NCBI GenBank assembly: GCA_001778455.1
Contig: MFGX01000007.1
Location: 5,196-23,369 of the forward strand
Source: Candidatus Fraserbacteria bacterium RBG_16_55_9
GTDB lineage: Bacteria; Bipolaricaulota; Bipolaricaulia; RBG-16-55-9
DNA: 18,174 bases
Reading direction: 5' to 3'
Shown here: one piece after another, positions 8,101 to 15,564 of the stretch
How the letters are laid out: each line of letters opens with the position of its first letter
Numbering within the stretch: the first letter of the stretch is position 1
Made by a program: the position numbers and the translations under genes
Notes under the pieces: model-generated
What the model saw: the letters and a program-made list of their open reading frames with translations, nothing else
What the model was told of the DNA's origin: nothing
Databases searched by the model: none

Positions 8101-9610
8101 TGGGGGCCAGGAGCGAGAGTTCGGGAGCCTGAGCCACGGCAGCAATCAGCGTATCGGCTTCCAAAGTGAATTCAGAGCCCTCGATGGGGACCGGCCTTCG
8201 GCGACCGCTGGAGTCGGGTTCACTCAATCTCATGCGCACGCACCGGATGCCCCGCAGTCGACCGTTTTCGCTCAAGACCTCTATCGGGGAGGCCAAGAAC
8301 TCGATTCTTACACCTTCTGACTCGGCGGCCTCCACCTCTCCGGGAAGGGCGGGCATCTCCGCCCGCGTGCGGCGATACAGCAAGGTAATTGAGGTTGCGG
8401 CTCTGCCGCCTCCCAGGCGCACCGCCGTGCGGGCAGCATCGACAGCCGTGTTACCCCCGCCCACCACAATGACCTTCTTCCCTAAATCAACAGTCTGTCC
8501 CAAATTCACCTGACGCAGGAAGGCCACCCCATAGTGAACACCCAAAGTTCCCCGCTCCCCAGGGATGCCCAGCTCTTGAGGTCGATGCGCGCCCACAGCA
8601 AGAAAGACAGCTCCAAAGCCCTGCCCGAACAGTTCGTTCATGTCGCGGATGGGGCTGTTGAGTCTGATCTCAACGCCCTCCCTGCGAATGTCGTCGATCT
8701 CCCGATCGACGACCTCGCGGGGCAAGCGATAGGCCGGGATGCCCACGCGCATCATGCCTCCCGCCACTGGAAGCGCCTCGAAGACCGTAGCTTTGTAGCC
8801 CAATTGTGCGAGCTGATGAGCACAGGAGAGTCCTGCTGGACCGGAGCCGACGACCGCGATCTCTTCCGAGTATTTGCGCTCCGGTATGGCGACCGGCTGG
8901 CCAGCCAGACGGTCCGCCACGAACCGCTTGAGTGCGCAAATGGCGATCGGCTCATCGACTTGCCCCCGACTACACACGCTCTCGCAGGGGTGGTGGCAGA
9001 CGCGGCCGACAGTGGAGGGAAACGGGTTGTACTGCTTGATGACCTCCAGCGCTTCCGCGTAGCGGCGCTCGGCGATAAGAGCGATATAGCCTTGGGCGCT
9101 GGTCTCCGCAGGGCAGGCGTTCTTGCACGGCGAGACCCCGCGCTTCTCGATGGCGTAAGCGGCCGGTATGGCCTGCGGATATGGGCGATAGGCCGCTTTG
9201 CGCGATCTTAAGTTCCCATTGAAGTCGTCAGGAATCGTGATGGGGCAGGCTTTCTCACAATCGCCACAGCCGATGCACTTGTCAATGTCGATATAGCGGG
9301 GTTTTCGCCGCAGGCGGGCGACAAAGTTCCCTGGATCCCCTCCAAGAGCGAGCAGCTCTGTATCGGGCAGGATCTTGATATTATGATGTCTTCCCGCCTC
9401 GACAAGCTTCGGGGAGAGCATGCACATGGCGCAGTCGTTCGTGGGGAAGGTCTTGTCCAGTTGGGCCATGTGCCCGCCGATGGCCGGACCTTCCTCAATC
9501 AGATAGACGTAGTAACCGGAATCAGCCAGGTCGAGGGCGGTTTGAATTCCCCCAATGCCGCCGCCGACCACCAATACGGTGCCTTCCATTGTTAACGAAT
9601 GATTCGACAT
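5165..9610 (-). CDS. hdrA: HdrA, double heterodisulfide-reductase A flavoprotein with inserted GltD/NfnB-like NAD(P)H module
   Basis: HdrA is the flavin-bearing, putatively bifurcating subunit of the MetFV-HdrABC-MvhD complex. The 1481-aa product reads as follows. (1) An HdrA FAD site GGGIGG (16-21) is followed by signature TNDCAMC (57-63). (2) A [4Fe-4S] motif holds C112, C115, C118 and C122. (3) An inserted block has a GltD-type Fe-S domain (C162, C166, C205, C209, C213), FAD site VVGSGPAGLSCA (253-264), NAD(P) site VVGGGNTAVDAAR (382-394), YRR (412-414) and GGDAAQGPGTLIEAI (532-546). (4) Then CLSCGICAECYQC (632-644) and first-copy QCVGSRD with C743, C747 and C748. (5) A second HdrA has a thioredoxin-like start (FVCHCGSNIAG, 933-943), FAD site LGGGLSG (1073-1079) and QCVGRDEKRPYC (1220-1231), but no CxxC signature. 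(6) Two C-terminal [4Fe-4S] motifs hold C1415/1418/1421/1425 and C1445/1448/1451/1455. The ATG at 9610 is one base past the hdrB stop with no clear Shine-Dalgarno, so translation is probably coupled. Confidence 0.93.
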   Translation of the reverse strand: MSNHSLTMEGTVLVVGGGIGGIQTALDLADSGYYVYLIEEGPAIGGHMAQLDKTFPTNDCAMCMLSPKLVEAGRHHNIKILPDTELLALGGDPGNFVARLRRKPRYIDIDKCIGCGDCEKACPITIPDDFNGNLRSRKAAYRPYPQAIPAAYAIEKRGVSPCKNACPAETSAQGYIALIAERRYAEALEVIKQYNPFPSTVGRVCHHPCESVCSRGQVDEPIAICALKRFVADRLAGQPVAIPERKYSEEIAVVGSGPAGLSCAHQLAQLGYKATVFEALPVAGGMMRVGIPAYRLPREVVDREIDDIRREGVEIRLNSPIRDMNELFGQGFGAVFLAVGAHRPQELGIPGERGTLGVHYGVAFLRQVNLGQTVDLGKKVIVVGGGNTAVDAARTAVRLGGGRAATSITLLYRRTRAEMPALPGEVEAAESEGVRIEFLASPIEVLSENGRLRGIRCVRMRLSEPDSSGRRRPVPIEGSEFTLEADTLIAAVAQAPELSLLAPNHGLQTTPHGTFAVDMETLATNRPGFFAGGDAAQGPGTLIEAIAAGRRGALSIHRYLRGLPLRTPRETQPLPMAESTPEELTAQLTQGRIQRQARAVLPTASVEERLSGFREVELGLTEEQAITEAQRCLSCGICAECYQCVKVCQAQAIHHEMVERIEELHVGAVVLAPGFETYDARFLDEYGFGRHANVVTSVQFERLLSASGPTLGKVLRPSDNQAPKKIAFIQCVGSRDLRHLSYCSGVCCMYTAKEALVAKEHDARIEPAIFYIDLRAYGKGFSQLVERAKAQGVRYIRSMVSQVVEVPETKNLVLRHRDENGKLCEEEFDLVVLSVGLRPHVKSQALAERLHIELNEHGFAQAQMLSPVESSRPGVYVTGAFTGPKDIPETVIQASAAAAAAGELLARSRGTRTQEKQYPRELSPDGGPRIGVFVCHCGSNIAGVVDVRAVADYARALPGVVHAENVLYTCSQDNLKHMKQLIEEKSLNRIVVASCTPRNLEGLFQDTIREAGLNKYLFEMVNIREQCSWVHSDQPARATEKAKDLVRMGVAKSRLLKPLSLQFVNVIPKALVLGGGLSGMTAALTLADSGFEAFLIEKNDELGSDLRPTHWTLAGDDVQRFRAELINKVRSHPRIRAYTRATIKEISGFVGNFSTVIAHPQGEAHIQHGVVIVAAEADEHKPTEYFYGHDPRVLTQRELEHLIHEEPQAIKNAKTVVMIQCVGRDEKRPYCSRTCCAEAVKNALALVERDPDRRVYVLYREMMTYGFMEDYYRKAREKAVIFIRHEEQTPSQAHKLGDQLLVTVQDAQLKRAILIKPDLLVLSTGLVPDRDNEELSRQLKIPVDAYGFFVEAHIKLRPVDFASHGIFVCGSSHAPGQIPELIAKAKAAAGRAATILAKQTLEAGGVVAVVDDEKCTSCLTCVRECPYGAIFITAEGLAEVEAVKCQGCGICASDCPVKAIQLRQFEDAQELSMLEEFFVGA

Positions 9611-9611
9611 A

Positions 9612-10499
9612 TCATTTCTGAACCAGCAATGGTTGCCTTGTCCTCGCGAGTGGGCATAGCACGTGCTCCGCACCTGCCAAGTTTGAGCTCAGCATCAGCT
9701 CCTTATCTCCGCCACCGAGCGCCAGACCCAACAATTGGGTGATGAAAATCACGGGGATGGCTTTTGTTTGCGCCTCTTCCTGGCTCACCTTCCATTGAGC
9801 CCAATCAAGATTGTACTGGCAGAACGGGCAAGACGTCACTAACAGATCGGCACCGCATCTTCTGGCCATCTGCAAGATCCGGTCGCACATCGTAAGAGAA
9901 AGCGCTTCGTTTGTCACCGAGAGGCTGGCTCCACAGCATTCGGTCTTGTAGGGCCAATGGAGCACATTCGCCCCGGCTGCAGAGGCAAGCCGTTCCATCG
10001 ACGTGGGGTTTTCGACTCTGTCGAAGCCAGCCACCCTCGGAATGCGCGTTGCCAAGCAGCCGTAATAGCAGGCAACTTTCAGACCTGCAAGCTCGTGCGT
10101 TCTCTCTTGGTGAATGCGCTCTAAGTACGACTCTTCTGTCAGAATCTCGAGGACGTTCTTGATCTGAAGAGATCCATGGAGTGGACGGTCGACCAACTGC
10201 TGCACTCGCTTCTGAAGCTCCGGGTTGCCGAGAGCCTGCTGGGTCGTCTTGAGGCGATGGTAGCAGGCTGAGCAAGCCACCATCAGATCACTTCTCATCT
10301 CTTGGGCGATGGCTAGGTTGCGGGCAGGCAGGGCATAGGCCAAGTCTCGATCCAACGCATGAGCTGAAGTCGCTCCACAACAAGACCAGTCGGGTAACTC
10401 CTCGATCTGGCGCCCGAGTCGCTGGAAGACCCAATAGAGCGAGCGGCTGTAGGCCTTACCCGAAGAGCTTAATGTGCACCCAGGATAGAAGTGGGTCAT
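9612..10499 (-). CDS. hdrB: HdrB-like CCG-domain iron-sulfur protein
   Basis: The 295-aa cytoplasmic protein carries two complete CCG domains, the signature that binds non-cubane [4Fe-4S] clusters in HdrB. The first is C8, C40-C41-G and C76-x2-C79. The second is C154 (or C158), C188-C189-G and C224-x2-C227. In methanogens these clusters reduce the CoM-CoB heterodisulfide. In a bacterium with metVF in the same operon, they more likely pass electrons within the methylene-H4F reductase complex. The ATG at 10499 overlaps the hdrC stop (ATGA), with GAGGAG five bases upstream; a 30-residue in-frame extension lies inside hdrC and is rejected. Both cysteine sets are intact, so nothing suggests loss of the clusters. 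Confidence 0.94.
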   Translation of the reverse strand: MTHFYPGCTLSSSGKAYSRSLYWVFQRLGRQIEELPDWSCCGATSAHALDRDLAYALPARNLAIAQEMRSDLMVACSACYHRLKTTQQALGNPELQKRVQQLVDRPLHGSLQIKNVLEILTEESYLERIHQERTHELAGLKVACYYGCLATRIPRVAGFDRVENPTSMERLASAAGANVLHWPYKTECCGASLSVTNEALSLTMCDRILQMARRCGADLLVTSCPFCQYNLDWAQWKVSQEEAQTKAIPVIFITQLLGLALGGGDKELMLSSNLAGAEHVLCPLARTRQPLLVQK

Positions 10500-11080
10500 C
10501 GCAACTCCTCGACTCTCTTGAACAGCTCCCGCAGGCCACGTCTTCGGAAAGGCCAAAATTCCAGACGTCCTTTGCGCAAGAGTGTCCACCCCAGCGACAA
10601 ACGCTGAAATGGTCTCTTTCGATGCAAGTTATAACGGGCCATGAGCTCCAGCTCGCTCACCCGCCCAAAGCGGCGCACGCAACCGAGAAAGATCCTGTGA
10701 AAGTCGCGGGCTTGAGTCAGTGCGGGTGCATAGCCAGCACGCAGGGCCAGCTCGCGCACGGAGTCCATCACATGCGCGATGTCGATGTCATTCGGGCAGC
10801 GTACAGAACAAGTGTAGCAGGAGATGCAGTACCAGAACGTGTTGCTAGCAAGGACGCCCGCTTGATCGCCCAATTGAATTAAGCGAAAGAGTTCGTTCGG
10901 CGTGTACACCATGTGCTCGGCCATGGGACAGCCGGTAGCACACTTATCACATTGGAAGCAACGGCTAATCCTCTCGCCGGAGTGGTCTTCGACCTCTTTG
11001 ATGAAATCGAAGCTACCGGCGGCGCACTCATCACGCTGCACATTGTGAGGAAGGGCAGCAACTGTCTCTTCTGCTTCCAT
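10496..11080 (-). CDS. hdrC: HdrC-like [4Fe-4S] electron-transfer subunit
   Basis: The 194-aa protein has two classical 4Fe-4S motifs, C41-x2-C44-x2-C47-x3-C51-P and C85-x2-C88-x2-C91-x3-C95-P. They are followed by an alpha-helical tail rich in Arg, the usual HdrC layout. It would wire electrons between HdrA and HdrB. It is the first gene of the tight hdrCBA-mvhD-metVF run and starts at ATG 11080, 148 bp after folD; the ribosome-binding site is weak. The stop overlaps the hdrB start by four bases. The upstream gap contains a CRP/FNR-like dyad and a weak -10 element, described separately. Soluble SdhB or GlpC-like proteins share the cluster pattern, but the neighbours decide the call. Confidence 0.93.
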   Translation of the reverse strand: MEAEETVAALPHNVQRDECAAGSFDFIKEVEDHSGERISRCFQCDKCATGCPMAEHMVYTPNELFRLIQLGDQAGVLASNTFWYCISCYTCSVRCPNDIDIAHVMDSVRELALRAGYAPALTQARDFHRIFLGCVRRFGRVSELELMARYNLHRKRPFQRLSLGWTLLRKGRLEFWPFRRRGLRELFKRVEELR

Positions 11081-11120
11081 CGCTGATCACGCCCGCTCTC
11101 TTACGCTTCCGCCTGCCGCT

Positions 11121-11161
11121 ACTGTAATTCGGTCAGGCCAGAGAGGCTATGATCACGATCA
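11121..11161 (-). promoter_or_regulatory. Candidate activator-dependent promoter upstream of hdrC with CRP/FNR-like operator
   Basis: Read on the minus strand, the dyad TGATCGTGATCA (11150-11161, form TGAT-N4-ATCA) lies 70 bp before the hdrC start. A -10-like hexamer TACAGT (11121-11126, four of six to consensus) would start transcription near 11114, placing the dyad centre at about -41.5. This is the class II activator position of CRP/FNR-family proteins. No good -35 hexamer is seen, as expected for an activator-dependent promoter. The dyad nearly repeats the one upstream of folD. The regulator is not in the window; the call is inferred from pattern and spacing only. Confidence 0.4.
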
Positions 11162-11228
11162 GGGGGAAATATGACCTAGCTCATGCCGGAGGAGGGAGGT
11201 GCGGGTAAATTGTCTGGCATGCCTCCAT

Positions 11229-12122
<894 letters not shown>

Positions 12123-12154
12123 CGCTCGCACCCTTTCACGCATGAGTTCTGTCC

Positions 12155-12184
12155 ATTGTAGGAAGGTCGAAATGAAAGACGCAA
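12155..12184 (-). promoter_or_regulatory. Candidate sigma-70 promoter of folD
   Basis: On the minus strand TTGCGT (12179-12184) is separated by 18 bases from TACAAT (12155-12160, five of six to the -10 consensus). A start near 12148 would give a leader of about 26 bases before the folD ATG, leaving room for its AAAGGG ribosome site. The -35 match is weak (three of six). Confidence 0.4.
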
Positions 12185-12204
12185 TGATCTAAGGCAGGCA
12201 GACT

Positions 12205-12220
12205 CATGATCGTCATCATG
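12205..12220. promoter_or_regulatory. Candidate CRP/FNR-like operator upstream of folD
   Basis: CATGATCGTCATCATG is a perfect inverted repeat with arms CATGAT/ATCATG and a 4-base spacer. Its TGAT-N4-ATCA core is the form recognised by FNR-type members of the CRP/FNR family. It lies in the folD-aminotransferase gap, centred about 64.5 bases upstream of the predicted folD transcription start. The 13-base core TGATCGTCATCAT matches the hdrC-upstream dyad at 12 of 13 positions. Confidence 0.42.
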
Positions 12221-12249
12221 ACGCCTCGCTGTGTTGGTTGTCTTACTTG

Positions 12250-13464
12250 CTAGGCGACGCTGGCAGAGATCGCTTCCTCGATGGTGTGGCCCAGGCGGCG
12301 AATGCCCTCTCGAATGACCTCGGGTTTCTGTTCAGCGAAGGAGAGCCTGAGGGTGTTCTTCCCGCTGCCGTCTAAGAAGAAGGCCGTGCCGATCACGAAG
12401 GCAACTTTGCTCTCCAGGGCCCGCTTCCAGAGCTCCGTCGCATCGATGAACGCCGGCAATGTGACCCAGACGAAGAAGCCGCCCTGAGGCTTTGTCCAAT
12501 ACATCTCGGGGTGCTCCGGCGTGTAGGTTTCAAGAGCCTCTAGCATTGCGTCACGCTTCTCTTTGTAGATGCGCTTGATTTTCTGAATGCGCGCTCGAAA
12601 GTCATAGGCGTCGAGATAGTGGTACGCGAGGCTCTGAGTAAACGATGGCGTGCACAAATCCGTGGGTTGCTTGAGCTTGACGATTTCACCGATGACCTCG
12701 GCCGAGGCCGCCAGGACGCCGAGCCGAAGCCCAGGGCATAAGAGCTTGGAGAACGACACGAGCAAGAGGACTCTGCCGTAACGATCGTAGCTCTTGATGG
12801 ATGGAATCGGCTCGCCCTCATAGCGAAGCCAACCGTAGGGATCGTCCTCAATGATCAGAAGATCGTACTTCTCTGCGATCTCAACGAGCTTCTTGCGCTT
12901 TCGTTCGCCCAGCGTGATGCCGCTGGGGTTCTGGAAGTTCGGCACCAAATAGATGAGCTTCGAGCGCTTGCCTGCTGTTCGCGCTTCGTCCAGTCTCTCT
13001 TCCAAGACTTCTAGATTCATCCCATCGTGCTCGATGGGGATGCCAATCTTTTCGGCCTGATACGCTGTAAACGCTTGAATAGCCCCAAGATATGTAGGAA
13101 GCTCGCAGTATACGACGTCTCCTGGGTCCAGGAAGACCTTGCAGATCAAGTCCAGTCCCTGTTGAGCTGCGTTCGTGGACATGACCTCATCGAGCGTCAA
13201 CGGTAGACCGTCCTGGGCTAGCCAATCAATTACCGCCTGGCGAAAGCGCTTATCGCCTTCGGTTGTGCCATATTGCAGGGATTTTCGGTAGTCTTCCTTG
13301 ATCACGCGCTGAGCGATCTCGGCGAATTCTTCGATGGGGAATGTTTCGGGATCGGGCAGACCTCCGGCAAACGAGACGATGCCGGGCTGTTCGGTGAGCT
13401 TCAGTAATTCGCGGATCTCTGATCGCTTCACACCCCGAGCCCGCTGGGAAAGTAGCTCGCGCAT
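12250..13464 (-). CDS. PLP-dependent aminotransferase (2-aminoadipate/aromatic aminotransferase-like)
   Basis: The 404-aa cytoplasmic enzyme is a fold-type I aminotransferase of the LysN/MocR-like group, without an N-terminal GntR DNA-binding domain. Motifs include SFAGGLPDPETFP near residue 31, QYGTTEG near 64, PNFQNPSG (165-172), EDDPYGWLRYEG (196-207), the PLP-lysine motif SFSKLLCPGLRLG (K230) and a C-terminal LRLSFAE. It would move amino groups between an amino acid and 2-oxoglutarate; the substrate cannot be fixed from sequence (2-aminoadipate, leucine or aromatic acids are typical). The start at ATG 13464 has AAAGGAGG four bases upstream. A GTG at 13500 lacks a ribosome site and coincides with the predicted transcription start. 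It precedes folD by about 128 bp on the same strand, but folD seems to have its own promoter. Confidence 0.9.
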   Translation of the reverse strand: MRELLSQRARGVKRSEIRELLKLTEQPGIVSFAGGLPDPETFPIEEFAEIAQRVIKEDYRKSLQYGTTEGDKRFRQAVIDWLAQDGLPLTLDEVMSTNAAQQGLDLICKVFLDPGDVVYCELPTYLGAIQAFTAYQAEKIGIPIEHDGMNLEVLEERLDEARTAGKRSKLIYLVPNFQNPSGITLGERKRKKLVEIAEKYDLLIIEDDPYGWLRYEGEPIPSIKSYDRYGRVLLLVSFSKLLCPGLRLGVLAASAEVIGEIVKLKQPTDLCTPSFTQSLAYHYLDAYDFRARIQKIKRIYKEKRDAMLEALETYTPEHPEMYWTKPQGGFFVWVTLPAFIDATELWKRALESKVAFVIGTAFFLDGSGKNTLRLSFAEQKPEVIREGIRRLGHTIEEAISASVA

Positions 13465-13506
13465 CTTCCCTCCTTTGGCGGGCTTCTTGTCCGCCTGCAC
13501 AGTCTC

Positions 13507-13536
13507 ATTCTAGGTGCGTAGGTGCATAGGAATCAA
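13507..13536 (-). promoter_or_regulatory. Candidate sigma-70 promoter of the aminotransferase gene
   Basis: On the minus strand TTGATT (13531-13536) and TAGAAT (13507-13512, five of six) are separated by 18 bases. The predicted start near 13500 leaves a leader of about 36 bases before ATG 13464. The spacer holds an 8-base tandem repeat (TAGGTGCG/TAGGTGCA on the plus strand, 13511-13526). Confidence 0.42.
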
Positions 13537-13553
13537 TGACGTGAATCAGGTGC

Positions 13554-14039
13554 TTACGCGGGGGCTCCTTGTTTGTAGGGGTTATAGCCAAGCAGCCAGC
13601 GGTAGGTAATCAGCTGACCCACGTGATAATACTCATGGCGGGCGACCCAGCGGACAAGTTCTTCAGCCTCGACCGTGGGGCCGAAATATTGATGCCAAGC
13701 CTCGGGCAGTGAAATCGGCTTTTGCAGGCGCTCCTCCGTCGCTGATTGAAGGAAGCGATTCGTCTCCGCGCGAACGGATTCCAGATCTTTTAGCATGGAA
13801 TCCTGGTCCGTTCCGCTCCAGGAGATGGCACGCTCCCACTCCAATTTGGGGCCGCCGGCAGCGACGTTGACACAGATCTTCTCCATCGCGCCAATCTCTT
13901 TCAGCAGATCTTTGGCGGACTTCATATCCGGGCGAGGATGCCAATCGAATTCTTCGGGCTTCAGCTGAGCTACGATACCGATGAGTTCCTCGCGGATCTC
14001 TTTCAATTCCTTGAGCAGTCTTTGGGAATGCGTGGCCAC
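13554..14039 (-). CDS. DinB-like (DinB_2/DUF664-type) four-helix-bundle protein
   Basis: The roughly 161-aa protein is helical and ends with HEYYHVGQL (H135 and H139), the characteristic C-terminal His pair of DinB/YfiT metal-binding bundles. The usual first metal ligand, a His in helix 2, appears to be Glu here (LLKEIGAME, E48). Members are thiol-transferases or unknown enzymes. No specific role can be given. The start is taken as GTG 14039, with an AAGGAAGG-type ribosome site eight bases upstream; GTG 14048 is an alternative with too short a spacing. It is divergent from folC, with about 118 bp between them, and is separated from the aminotransferase downstream by 89 bp containing that gene's promoter. 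It therefore looks independent of the C1 operon. Confidence 0.78.
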   Translation of the reverse strand: MATHSQRLLKELKEIREELIGIVAQLKPEEFDWHPRPDMKSAKDLLKEIGAMEKICVNVAAGGPKLEWERAISWSGTDQDSMLKDLESVRAETNRFLQSATEERLQKPISLPEAWHQYFGPTVEAEELVRWVARHEYYHVGQLITYRWLLGYNPYKQGAPA

Positions 14040-14070
14040 GAACGACACCTTCCTTCAGTTGAGTTGCCCC

Positions 14071-14100
14071 ATGATAACAGAGCGATCCAGATGGTAGCAA
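14071..14100 (-). promoter_or_regulatory. Candidate sigma-70 promoter of the DinB-like gene
   Basis: In the gap between the DinB-like gene and folC, the minus strand carries TTGCTA (14095-14100), an 18-base spacer and TATCAT (14071-14076). A start near 14064 would give a leader of about 25 bases. Both hexamers match consensus only partly. I see no convincing promoter for folC on the plus strand in the same gap. Confidence 0.33.
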
Positions 14101-14157
14101 TGATGGAGAGTCGCAGGAGATTGTCCGCTTCGTTACTATGTGGGATGGAGGGATCGC

Positions 14158-15501
14158 GTGCCCAAGAGACCGTTTCGGAGCTTCTCTGAAGCACACAACT
14201 ATATCACCCAGTTCACGAACTATGAGCGGATGATGGATGTCCGCTACACCCGGGATGTTCTGGATCTAGATCGCGTGCGCGCTGTCTTGGGGGCGCTCGG
14301 AAACCCCGATGGCAAATACCCGATACTCCACGTGGCGGGGACCAAGGGCAAAGGCTCTGTCTGTGCGCTTGCTGCCTCTATTCTGCAGACCACAGGCCAA
14401 CAAGTCGGCCTTTTCTCAAAACCCCATCTGATCCGGTTAAACGAGCGCATCTCCATCAGCGGATTCGACATTCCGGACGAGCAGTTCGTTGACATGATGA
14501 ACCTGCTTCACCCGCATCTTGAGAGGCAACGCGTAGCGGGTAACCCCTTGACGTTCTTTGATCTGATTGCCGTGCTCGCGCTGGTCTATTTCGCAGAGAT
14601 GAAGGTCGACGTCGTGGTACTAGAAGTCGGCCTTGGCGGGCGACTTGACTCCACAAACGTCGTCCACCCCGAAGTATCTGTAATCACGAGCATCGATTAT
14701 GACCATACGCACATCTTGGGCGACACGCTGGAGAAGATTGCCAAAGAGAAGGCCGGGATCATCAAGCGGGGTATCCCGGTGATCTCCGGAGTGACAGACC
14801 CTGGACCTGCAGGCGTCATTCAAGAGATCGCAGAAGCGAAGGATGCGCCGCTTCTTCTGATCGAGAGAAATTTCACCCTAGCGCAGGACAATGAGAAGTT
14901 CTCTGTCGAGACGTGGCGACGGCGCTTTGACAATCTGAAGCTTCCGCTTTTGGGAGCTCACCAGCGGAGGAACGCTGCCGTCGCCATTGCCACGGTAGAA
15001 TCACTTAGCGAAACGCTTAAGCTGGCCATCAGCGAAGAGCAGATACGCCGAGGGTTGGCCAACGTCCGCCTGCGTGGCCGAATCGAGGTGATTTCCCATA
15101 AGCCCACGGTCATCTTAGATGTGGCTCATAATCCGGTCTCGCTGCGGGCACTGCGCGAGACTCTTGAGCGTCATTATTCCGGCAAGTGTGTCGTGCTGTT
15201 ATTGGGCATGTCTCACGACAAGGATGTGAAAGCAAGCTTGAGCGAAATCCTACCGGTCGCCGCGACGGCCGTCTTCACGGGCATCGGGCATCCGAGGGGA
15301 GTAGATCCAGAAGAGCTCTGCCAGCTTGCGAAGGAGTTCTCGCCAAGGTTCCCCTGCGAAGCGGAACCCGATATTGAGAAAGCGCTCCAGCGTGCCCTTC
15401 AACTGACGGAGTTCGATGAGATTCTCTGCATCACCGGTTCGTTCTATTTGGCGGGTGTAGTAGCGGCGAAATGGCAGATGCTAGATGACACTCATCATTG
15501 A
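14158..15501 (+). CDS. folC: Folylpolyglutamate synthase / dihydrofolate synthase FolC
   Basis: FolC adds glutamate to dihydropteroate or to reduced folates with ATP, making and retaining the H4F cofactors used by the neighbouring C1 enzymes. The 447-aa Mur-ligase-family protein has the P-loop VAGTKGKGS (residues 59-67), KPHLIRLNERI, LEVGLGGRLDSTNVV, SIDYDHTHILG, KEKAGIIK, the linker-domain LRGRIEV and DVAHNP in the C-terminal domain. The length fits the family. GTG 14158 is chosen because GGAGG lies six bases upstream; GTG 14140 is in frame but lacks a ribosome site. It is followed by nuoC after 63 bp and may be co-transcribed with the nuo genes. It cannot be told from sequence whether it has both activities. 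Confidence 0.94.
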   Translation: MPKRPFRSFSEAHNYITQFTNYERMMDVRYTRDVLDLDRVRAVLGALGNPDGKYPILHVAGTKGKGSVCALAASILQTTGQQVGLFSKPHLIRLNERISISGFDIPDEQFVDMMNLLHPHLERQRVAGNPLTFFDLIAVLALVYFAEMKVDVVVLEVGLGGRLDSTNVVHPEVSVITSIDYDHTHILGDTLEKIAKEKAGIIKRGIPVISGVTDPGPAGVIQEIAEAKDAPLLLIERNFTLAQDNEKFSVETWRRRFDNLKLPLLGAHQRRNAAVAIATVESLSETLKLAISEEQIRRGLANVRLRGRIEVISHKPTVILDVAHNPVSLRALRETLERHYSGKCVVLLLGMSHDKDVKASLSEILPVAATAVFTGIGHPRGVDPEELCQLAKEFSPRFPCEAEPDIEKALQRALQLTEFDEILCITGSFYLAGVVAAKWQMLDDTHH

Positions 15502-15564
15502 GAACGCGCCATCTTTCTGCTAGCATGTTTGAACCTTTTGCGCGAAGCAGGTGAAGGAACAGCC

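Noticed and set aside
8534..9211. Long open frame (225 codons) on the plus strand
   Set aside because: It lies wholly antisense to the GltD-like part of hdrA, whose motifs are clear; the plus frame has no recognisable domain or ribosome site and reflects the GC-rich codon pattern of the real gene.
11084..11089. TGATCA next to the hdrC start as a third operator half
   Set aside because: It is only a 6-base palindrome, lacks the N4 spacer and lies in the predicted leader, so it was not counted with the two dyads.
12123..12249. Possible THF or other riboswitch in the folD leader
   Set aside because: The predicted leader is only about 26 bases long and no conserved riboswitch core or long stem is visible; the palindrome is better read as an operator.
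13465..13500. GTG at 13500 as start of the aminotransferase
   Set aside because: It has no ribosome site and falls at the predicted transcription start, while ATG 13464 has AAAGGAGG upstream.
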